Made by a program: the position numbers and the translations under genes. A DNA stretch of 64,000 nt from Budvicia diplopodorum (GTDB lineage: Bacteria; Pseudomonadota; Gammaproteobacteria; Enterobacterales; Enterobacteriaceae), in contig NZ_WOYF01000003.1 in NCBI RefSeq assembly GCF_009800925.1, positions 124,001-188,000 of the forward strand, in the 5' to 3' direction. Shown here in pieces: positions 58,097 through 64,000 of the stretch; positions within the stretch are counted from its first letter, which is position 1; the number at the start of each line of letters is the position of its first letter. The notes under the pieces are model-generated. The model was given only the letters and a program-made list of their open reading frames with translations, did no database searches and was not told the origin of the DNA.

Positions 58097-58696
58097 TTGA
58101 CGCTGCTAAATACCACTATTCCCCGCATTCTCGGGGCCTGCTTTTATTATCCCCCGGATTCAGACGCTATTTCTCGCCTAAGAGCAACGCTGCCTGAACT
58201 GGCCGATCTTTTTCCATGGCCGGATGCTGAGCTTGTGCGCCAGAAATGCGAGAGCATTAGCGCTATAGATTCGCAACGCCTGATCTATGATTATTCCGTG
58301 CTGTTTGAAGGTCAGGGCGTTATGCCTGCTCCTCCGTGGAGTTCCGTCTATTTAGAGAGTGAGAACCTATTGATGGGCGCATCTACGCTGGCCTATCGGG
58401 ATTTTCTTTCCCGCCAAGGGATAGTGACAGATACTGATAATCCGGAGCCTGACGATCAGTTTGGGCTAATGTTAATGGCGTTTGCTTATCTTATTGAATC
58501 TGATAAGCCAGAGGCCGCCGCAAGTTTACTGAGTGAGCACCTGCTTCCATGGGCCGGACGCTATCTAGAACTGGTTCAACAGACCGAGACCGAACAGCCG
58601 TTTTACCCCGTGCTGGCTGAAGTTGCCGGGGTTTATCTGGCGCGCATGAAGCAAGGGATGAATCTTCAGGTTAATCAGGTTGAGCTGTATTTATAA
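58097..58696 (+). CDS. dmsD: TorD/DmsD-family molybdoenzyme chaperone
   Basis: This 199-residue all-helical protein has the family core PPWSSVYLESENLLMGASTL and EPDDQFGLMLM. DmsD binds the Tat signal of DmsA and holds the apoprotein until Mo cofactor is loaded. The gene starts with TTG: the frame is closed by a TAA at 58085-58087, AAGG lies seven bases upstream, and no ATG exists near the N-terminus. Low expression relative to the reductase is expected. It may serve both operons. Its stop overlaps the next gene by one base. Confidence 0.9.
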   Translation: MTLLNTTIPRILGACFYYPPDSDAISRLRATLPELADLFPWPDAELVRQKCESISAIDSQRLIYDYSVLFEGQGVMPAPPWSSVYLESENLLMGASTLAYRDFLSRQGIVTDTDNPEPDDQFGLMLMAFAYLIESDKPEAAASLLSEHLLPWAGRYLELVQQTETEQPFYPVLAEVAGVYLARMKQGMNLQVNQVELYL

Positions 58697-59235
58697 TGAA
58701 AGACGAGCGCTTTTATAAAGCCTATATGGAACACCGCACGGTAAGCCGCAGGGGATTATTACGCGGCTTATTTAACGGCGTCGGCAGCGCTCCTTCGATA
58801 GAAAATATTGCTGATAACGGTATCGATGCGGCAACGGTTATACGACCACCGGGAGCCGTGACTTTGTTTGACCAAACCTGTTCCGGCTGCGGTGAGTGCG
58901 TTTCTGCCTGCGGGGAAGGGGTGGTGGTAATGAATAACCATCGGCCTGAGTTAGATTTTCTCTCTAGCTACTGTACGCGATGCGATGCCTGCATCCGGTC
59001 CTGCCCGACGGGTGCTTTGCAACAGGCTCAGTTTCAGATTAATGCTCGCCCTGCGTTGAATAATCCCTGTCAGAATACCTATATGTACTGCGACAGCTGT
59101 GCCGATCGCTGCCAGAAGAAGGCTATCCAGTGGCAACGCAATCAGTCGCCGGTGATTGAGCTTTCTGGCTGTGACGGCTGCGGGGAGTGCGCTTTTGTTT
59201 GTCCGGTTAATGCATTGGAAATGGTGCTTGCCTGA
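58696..59235 (+). CDS. NapF-like polyferredoxin
   Basis: This 179-residue protein begins with an SRRGLLRG motif and carries CSGCGECVSAC, CTRCDACIRSCP, CDSCADRC and CDGCGECAFVCP motifs, the NapF order. NapF is a cytoplasmic Fe-S protein that helps mature the periplasmic nitrate reductase NapA. Here it is coupled to dmsD, so a matching role for the DMSO-reductase-type enzymes, such as repair or insertion of the FS0 cluster, is likely but inferred. No nap genes are in the window. Confidence 0.85.
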   Translation: MKDERFYKAYMEHRTVSRRGLLRGLFNGVGSAPSIENIADNGIDAATVIRPPGAVTLFDQTCSGCGECVSACGEGVVVMNNHRPELDFLSSYCTRCDACIRSCPTGALQQAQFQINARPALNNPCQNTYMYCDSCADRCQKKAIQWQRNQSPVIELSGCDGCGECAFVCPVNALEMVLA

Positions 59236-59280
59236 TTAACGGGAGGCGCGATGCCCCCCGAGTGCGGAATATGAGTAACA

Positions 59281-59823
59281 TTAGCCGCCGATTTTCACGT
59301 GCTCAGGCACGCCAAACTTATCCTGACCCACCTGCTTTTTAAGATACTCAAGCACGGCATTAGCTATGCCGTTTTCGCTGTCGCCGTAAACTTCCATATT
59401 GTCCCAGCCTTCAATTTCATAATAGCTCTGGCCTTGCATCTTTCCTGAAAGGTCAAACGTCTGGGTGAGCAAACCATTGGCCGCAACTTTTTGCGGGATC
59501 ATGGCGTAATAGGTGATAGACATACAAGGCGTTCCGTCACAGCGCGCTGCCGGGAGATCCTGCTTCTCACGGTAAACTAAATAGTCGATACCAAAGCGCT
59601 CTTCCAATCTTATCGATGCTTTATCGATAGAAATTTTGCCGTAGTTATTGTCCTGAAAAACCTGCACCCACTCAGGTTTGTCACTGATAGTTGGGAAGGG
59701 TACGGAGAAGAAGTTATATGAGTTAGCTCTCGGAACCGTTAAGCCATTTCCAGACCCTTCAGGATCGGCTAATGCAGCACCAGACAGTATGAGAAGGGAT
59801 AATGCGAGTAAAATACTTTTCAT
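59281..59823 (-). CDS. secreted protein of unknown function
   Basis: This 180-residue protein has a clear signal peptide (MKSILLALSLLILSGAALA). The mature part has WVQVFQDNNYGKISIDKASI and a CDGTPC pair suggesting one disulfide. The pattern of a tryptophan, then IDKASIR, then YLVYREK recalls small periplasmic proteins such as the surface-adhesin-E or CNP1-like groups, but I cannot assign it. It stands alone between the NapF-like gene and the tRNA. Confidence 0.7.
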   Translation of the reverse strand: MKSILLALSLLILSGAALADPEGSGNGLTVPRANSYNFFSVPFPTISDKPEWVQVFQDNNYGKISIDKASIRLEERFGIDYLVYREKQDLPAARCDGTPCMSITYYAMIPQKVAANGLLTQTFDLSGKMQGQSYYEIEGWDNMEVYGDSENGIANAVLEYLKKQVGQDKFGVPEHVKIGG

Positions 59824-59970
59824 TTTTCACCACTAAGTCAATTTAATGAGAGATATCGGTCCTTGGAGTTGGTGTTATAGCATTTTGTGGGATAGGAGTT
59901 AACTAGCAATTGAGACCATATCAAGTTCATTTTTGTGTGGACGTCGCTTGGACATTTTGATTTAGATAAT

Positions 59971-59998
59971 AAAAAAGCCCGCTGATAACAGCGGGCTA
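59971..59998 (-). terminator. terminator downstream of tRNA-Ile
   Basis: On the minus strand GCCCGCTG and CAGCGGGC form a stem followed by six T, 26 bases after the tRNA 3' end. Confidence 0.9.
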
Positions 59999-60023
59999 AC
60001 TATATCTATTTACAACTAAAATT

Positions 60024-60100
60024 TGGTGGCCCCTGCTGGACTTGAACCAGCGACCAAGCGATTATGAGTCGCGTGCTCTAACCAACTGAGCTAAGGGGCC
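60024..60100 (-). tRNA. ileX: tRNA-Ile2 (anticodon CAU, lysidine-modified)
   Basis: The 77-base cloverleaf includes the encoded CCA. The acceptor stem is GGCCCCT / AGGGGCC, the anticodon loop CTCATAA, and the T loop GGTTCAAGTCC. It matches E. coli tRNA-Ile2, which reads AUA after TilS changes C34 to lysidine; a Met tRNA would differ in its acceptor stem. Its location next to rpoD is as in E. coli. Confidence 0.93.
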
Positions 60101-60111
60101 AAGTGGCGGGG

Positions 60112-60141
60112 ATTATACGGTAATCATTATCCTTTCGTCCA
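60112..60141 (-). promoter_or_regulatory. ileX promoter
   Basis: On the minus strand, -10 TATAAT (60112-60117) is followed by a GC-rich CCCCGCC discriminator typical of stringent control. A partial -35 (TGGACG, 60136-60141) lies 18 bases away. Confidence 0.65.
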
Positions 60142-60277
60142 TAGCTGCGTGGTGTAACCGTTGGTTTTATGAACAGTTGTAAGCCGTTATGTTTATGGGC
60201 AGTATCGGTCGTGCGTGATTTAGCCCATAAAATGGTTGAGCAATTATGATTACCGATATTCTGTGGCTCGTTCATAA

Positions 60278-60306
60278 TAAAAAAACCCGCTGGAGCGGGT
60301 TTTTTA
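60278..60306 (-). terminator. terminator of rpoD
   Basis: AACCCGCT and AGCGGGTT with a T-rich tail on the minus strand, 31 bases after the rpoD stop. Confidence 0.92.
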
Positions 60307-60336
60307 CTATTACATTACGATTACTTCACCAATGTA

Positions 60337-62172
60337 CTAGTCATCCAAGAAGCTGCGCAGAACTTCTGAACGGCTTGGATGGCGCAATTTACGCAGTGCT
60401 TTAGCTTCGATCTGACGAATACGCTCACGGGTTACGTCGAACTGTTTACCCACTTCTTCTAAGGTGTGGTCAGTGTTCATATCGATACCGAAACGCATAC
60501 GTAGAACTTTCGCTTCACGAGCCGTTAAGCCCGCCAGCACGTCGTGCGTTGCAGAACGCAGGCTTTCGGAAGTTGCAGAATCCAGCGGCAGTTCGAGGGT
60601 GGTGTCCTCGATAAAATCACCCAGATGCGAATCTTCATCGTCGCCGATTGGCGTTTCCATGGAGATTGGCTCTTTGGCTATTTTCAGCACTTTACGGATT
60701 TTGTCTTCCGGCATTAGCATACGCTCAGCCAGCTCTTCAGGCAGCGGTTCACGCCCCATTTCTTGCAGCATCTGGCGTGAAATACGATTGAGTTTATTGA
60801 TAGTTTCAATCATATGCACCGGAATACGAATGGTGCGCGCCTGATCGGCAATCGAACGGGTGATAGCCTGACGGATCCACCATGTTGCATAGGTCGAGAA
60901 TTTATAACCGCGGCGGTATTCAAACTTATCGACTGCCTTCATTAGACCGATATTACCTTCTTGAATCAGATCCAAGAACTGAAGGCCACGGTTGGTGTAT
61001 TTTTTGGCAATAGAGATAACCAGACGTAAGTTAGCTTCAACCATCTCTTTCTTCGCACGGCGCGCTTTCGCTTCACCGATAGACATACGACGGTTAATGT
61101 CTTTAACCTGCTCGATGGTTAAACCCGTTTCTTCTTCGATTAAACGCAGCTTTTGTACGCTACGTTCAACGTCTTCGCTTACTTCTTTTAGTTTTTCAGA
61201 CCAAGGCTTACCCATGGTTAGCGCAGTGGTAAACCAAGTCGGGCTGGTTTCATTACCGGCAAACAGCGTAACGAAGTTTTTCTTCGGCATTTTACTTTGT
61301 TCAACGCATAGCTTTAGGATTAGGCGCTCTTGAGTACGCACACGGTCCATCATCTGACGCATATTGTTGACGAGGTAATCAAACTGCTTTGGTACCAGAC
61401 GGAACTGCTTGAATACTTCTGATAGCTTTAAGATCTCTTCAACCGCTTTACAGTGGCTGCGGCCGTGCTCTTTAATCGCTATGCGAGTGGCTTCATATTG
61501 TTCACGCAGATCGTTGAATTTTTCGCGAGCCAGCTCTGGATCGATTCCGATATCTTCATCGGCATCATCGTCGGCATCTTCATCTTCATCGTCATCCTGC
61601 TCTTCAGTGGACAATTCAGATCCAACGTGGGTTGCTGTGGGCCCGATGGTGTCGTCTGCGTTCGGATCGATAAAGGCAGTAATAATGTCAGACAGGCGAG
61701 TTTCGCCGGTCTCAACGCGATCGTATTGCTCTAGCAGGTAGGTAATTGCTTCAGGGTACTCTGCAACAGAGCACTGCACCTGATTGATACCTTCTTCGAT
61801 ACGCTTCGCAATATCGATCTCGCCTTCGCGGGTTAATAGTTCAACGGTGCCCATTTCGCGCATGTACATGCGTACGGGGTCGGTTGTCCGTCCAATTTCA
61901 GATTCAACGCTGGACAGCACCTGTGCGGCAGCTTCTGCAGCGTCTTCATCGGTATCTGCAGTGTTTTCTGCCAGCATAAGATCGTCGGCATCAGGTGCTA
62001 TTTCCATAACCTGAATACCCATATCATTGATCATCTGAATGATGTCTTCGATCTGATCTGAGTCGATGATATCTTCTGGCAGATGGTCATTGACCTGAGC
62101 ATAGGTCAGGTAGCCTTGCTCCTTGCCCAGGGTAACAAGAAGTTTAAGCTGTGACTGCGGGTTTTGCTCCAT
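60337..62172 (-). CDS. rpoD: RNA polymerase sigma-70 factor RpoD
   Basis: This 611-residue primary sigma factor has region 1.1 (1-90), region 1.2 ([21 protein letters not shown]), the acidic non-conserved region (~190-215, [11 protein letters not shown]), region 2 with the -10-binding helix ([22 protein letters not shown]), region 3 and region 4 with the -35 helix-turn-helix ([33 protein letters not shown]). It is near E. coli RpoD (613). It is the last gene of the macromolecular synthesis operon after dnaG. Confidence 0.99.
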   Translation of the reverse strand: MEQNPQSQLKLLVTLGKEQGYLTYAQVNDHLPEDIIDSDQIEDIIQMINDMGIQVMEIAPDADDLMLAENTADTDEDAAEAAAQVLSSVESEIGRTTDPVRMYMREMGTVELLTREGEIDIAKRIEEGINQVQCSVAEYPEAITYLLEQYDRVETGETRLSDIITAFIDPNADDTIGPTATHVGSELSTEEQDDDEDEDADDDADEDIGIDPELAREKFNDLREQYEATRIAIKEHGRSHCKAVEEILKLSEVFKQFRLVPKQFDYLVNNMRQMMDRVRTQERLILKLCVEQSKMPKKNFVTLFAGNETSPTWFTTALTMGKPWSEKLKEVSEDVERSVQKLRLIEEETGLTIEQVKDINRRMSIGEAKARRAKKEMVEANLRLVISIAKKYTNRGLQFLDLIQEGNIGLMKAVDKFEYRRGYKFSTYATWWIRQAITRSIADQARTIRIPVHMIETINKLNRISRQMLQEMGREPLPEELAERMLMPEDKIRKVLKIAKEPISMETPIGDDEDSHLGDFIEDTTLELPLDSATSESLRSATHDVLAGLTAREAKVLRMRFGIDMNTDHTLEEVGKQFDVTRERIRQIEAKALRKLRHPSRSEVLRSFLDD

Positions 62173-62322
62173 AAGACGGTATCCACACTTCAGAGTATTT
62201 AAGTTTTATCGGCTAAGCCGGTAATGATAAGTAGTCGGGCTATTTTTATCAGCTGTCGCCTTTAATACAGCTATACGCGGGATTTATTCCCCGCAATGTT
62301 CGGCACTTAAGCCGGAAATAGG

Positions 62323-62438
62323 TATACCCGTCATCTTTCAAGTTACAGGTGCTTGCTCACCCGAATCACTGACTTTAGTCAGCTCATCGGGATTCACTCA
62401 CTGGTTGCCTTCCTGCAACTCGAAACATATTAAGTATA
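62323..62438. repeat. ERIC (IRU) element
   Basis: This 116-base element starts TATACCCGTCAT, continues CACCCGAATCACTGACTTTAG, and has the central GCTCATCGGGATTCACTCA and the right end CCTTCCTGCAACTCGAA ... AGTATA. This follows the ERIC consensus along its whole length. It is an imperfect palindrome that folds in RNA. It lies in the dnaG-rpoD gap, so it is transcribed in the operon mRNA and could affect processing. Confidence 0.85.
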
Positions 62439-62441
62439 AAA

Positions 62442-64000
62442 CTAATCTTTTTTAGCCAAGGCCATATTCAACGACCATAGCTCTTTACGCTCTTCTGAAC
62501 TTAACCCGTGCGTTCTGTCACGAGCAATAAGCTCTTCCTGACGTTGTTCTAATACTGAATCATACAGTTTGCCCAACGTATCAAGAAAAGTTTCTTCAAT
62601 CATGTCCTCTACAATCATGTGGTTCCATGTTGCTAAGGTTTCAAGCTGTTGGCTAAATTTATTACCACGGTATAACTCTAAAAGCTGCCCGGTAGTTAAG
62701 CCAGGCTGAGCTAAACAGGTATTAACCAGCTCAATAAATAATTCGATTCCTGCCAGACCGGTTTGTTCCAGCCCTTGGATTGACGGTATTTGGGTGGCTA
62801 GCCGTGGCCGTTGAATCAGCAATCCTATCAGTATACGCATAGTTGTGCGTTTTAGCTTCGGTGCCTGATAATTACTCTGTTCAGTCTCAAGCTGTTTTGG
62901 CATCAGCTTATCAAGCTGGCTGTCATCAAGTATGCCCAGCTTTTGGCCCAACTGTTGACGCAGATATAAACGCAGAGTCTCACCGGGAACTTTGGTAATC
63001 AATGGCAGCGCCAGTGTGCTCAGTTTAGCACGTCCGTCGGGTGAGCTGAGGTCAACCTGCGGCATTAGTGTATCAAATAAAAAGGTAGAAAGTGGTTGGG
63101 CTTGTTCTAATCGCAGTTGGAATGCCTCTTTACCCTCTTTTCGTACCAGCGTGTCAGGATCTTCTCCATCAGGTAAAAACATGAAGCGTAGCTGACGGCC
63201 ATCGGTTAAGTAGGGTAGAGCAGTTTCTAACGCCCGCCAAGCGGCTTCTCGCCCAGCATTATCACCATCGTAGCAGCAAATGACGTTATCCGTGCTGCGA
63301 AACAGTAGCTGAATATGCTCAGCCGTTGTTGAGGTTCCTAATGAGGCGACCGCATAGTCGATGCCGAACTGAGCCAGTGCGACAACGTCCATATACCCTT
63401 CAACGACCAATAGTTTACTGAGTTGGTTATTGTTTAGCTGTGCTTCATAAAGGCCGTAGAGCTGGCGGCCTTTATGGAATATTTCTGTTTCCGGTGAGTT
63501 AAGGTATTTTGGCGTTCCGCTGCCTAAAATACGCCCACCAAATGCGATGACCCGACCGCGTTTATCGCGGATAGGAAACATAATTCGTTCACGAAAGCGG
63601 TCATAGGTACGACCGTTATCGTTAGTCACTAACATACCGGCATCGCTGAGCGATTCCCGGTTTTCTACCGAGCGGCCAAAACGTTTTAATACGTTATCCC
63701 AACCGGCAGGAGAAAAGCCAATGGCAAAGCGCTGTACTATATCGTCGGATAAGCCCCGCTGAGCGAGATAATTACGAGCATCCTGCGACTGTGGTTGGTT
63801 TAGTGATTCTTGGTAAAACTGGGCAAGCGGTTCCATCAGTTGATAGAGACTTTGCCTTTGATGCCGTTCAAGCTGGCTGCTGCCAGTACCGGATTCGTAA
63901 GGAACCTCCAGACTGTGCATACTGGCCAGTTCTTCGATGCTTTCGACAAACTCCAGTCGATCGAAATTCATCAGGAAATCAACGGCATTGCCGTGAGCTC
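62442..64000 (-). CDS. dnaG: DNA primase DnaG (5' end beyond the window)
   Basis: 519 residues are visible. The frame runs to base 64000, and the residues before the apparent ATG at 63971 (AHGNAVDFL) belong to the zinc-binding domain end, so that ATG is internal. The TOPRIM core is present with VVEGYMDVVAL and the metal-binding DGDNAG. The C-terminal helicase-binding domain ends SSEERKELWSLNMALAKKD. It primes Okazaki fragments with DnaB. It is upstream of rpoD as usual. Confidence 0.98.
   Translation of the reverse strand, partial: AHGNAVDFLMNFDRLEFVESIEELASMHSLEVPYESGTGSSQLERHQRQSLYQLMEPLAQFYQESLNQPQSQDARNYLAQRGLSDDIVQRFAIGFSPAGWDNVLKRFGRSVENRESLSDAGMLVTNDNGRTYDRFRERIMFPIRDKRGRVIAFGGRILGSGTPKYLNSPETEIFHKGRQLYGLYEAQLNNNQLSKLLVVEGYMDVVALAQFGIDYAVASLGTSTTAEHIQLLFRSTDNVICCYDGDNAGREAAWRALETALPYLTDGRQLRFMFLPDGEDPDTLVRKEGKEAFQLRLEQAQPLSTFLFDTLMPQVDLSSPDGRAKLSTLALPLITKVPGETLRLYLRQQLGQKLGILDDSQLDKLMPKQLETEQSNYQAPKLKRTTMRILIGLLIQRPRLATQIPSIQGLEQTGLAGIELFIELVNTCLAQPGLTTGQLLELYRGNKFSQQLETLATWNHMIVEDMIEETFLDTLGKLYDSVLEQRQEELIARDRTHGLSSEERKELWSLNMALAKKD

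Overview
The window is chromosome from a member of the Enterobacterales, outside the closest relatives of Escherichia. Housekeeping proteins (RpoD, DnaG, GltB/GltD, ArcB, SspA/SspB, L13, S9, LpoA) are close to the E. coli versions, and many blocks keep E. coli gene order. Two ERIC-type (IRU) repeats or remnants also fit this order. My impression is a lineage such as Budviciaceae or Yersiniaceae, but gene content alone does not settle the family.

Layout: (1) 1-2250 holds the end of a PrpF-type isomerase gene and a DASS-family carboxylate transporter. (2) 2250-20570 is core genome: rplM-rpsI, sspA-sspB, gltB-gltD (minus), arcB, elbB-mtgA, a minus-strand run lpoA-yraN-diaA-dolP, rsmI and the RNase P RNA. 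The radical-SAM gene yhcC, normally between arcB and gltB, is absent. (3) 20570-29440 is an AT-rich polysaccharide export island: a GT4 glycosyltransferase, an asparagine-synthase-like protein, a Wzx flippase, a Wzy-like membrane protein, Wzc and Wza. A JUMPstart/ops element precedes wza. No wzb or initiating transferase is present, and the Wzc P-loop lysine is replaced by asparagine. (4) 30120-31910 is a compact overlapping operon of a Tat-exported transglutaminase-like protein, a MerT-like membrane protein and a MerP-like metal-binding protein. (5) 32300-37970 is the yhaJ / pirin / yqjG / yqjF / yqjK-yqjE-yqjD / yqjA block, lacking mzrA and yqjC. (6) 38400-45720 holds crcB, a DUF2339-DUF3999 pair, a DUF1622 protein, a small orphan and a RES/Xre toxin-antitoxin pair. 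(7) 46370-49500 is an autotransporter whose ribosome binding site lies in a long AT-rich hairpin. (8) 49850-59240 contains two tandem DMSO-reductase-type molybdoenzyme operons, each behind an FNR-type box, followed by a TorD/DmsD-family chaperone and a NapF-like polyferredoxin. (9) 59280-64000 holds a secreted orphan, tRNA-Ile2(CAU), rpoD and the start-truncated dnaG.

The accessory parts suggest a facultative anaerobe that makes a surface polysaccharide, displays an adhesin-like autotransporter and respires S- or N-oxides (or similar substrates) when oxygen is low. The least familiar element is the transglutaminase-MerT-MerP operon. The autotransporter leader hairpin and the altered Wzc P-loop are the next most interesting.
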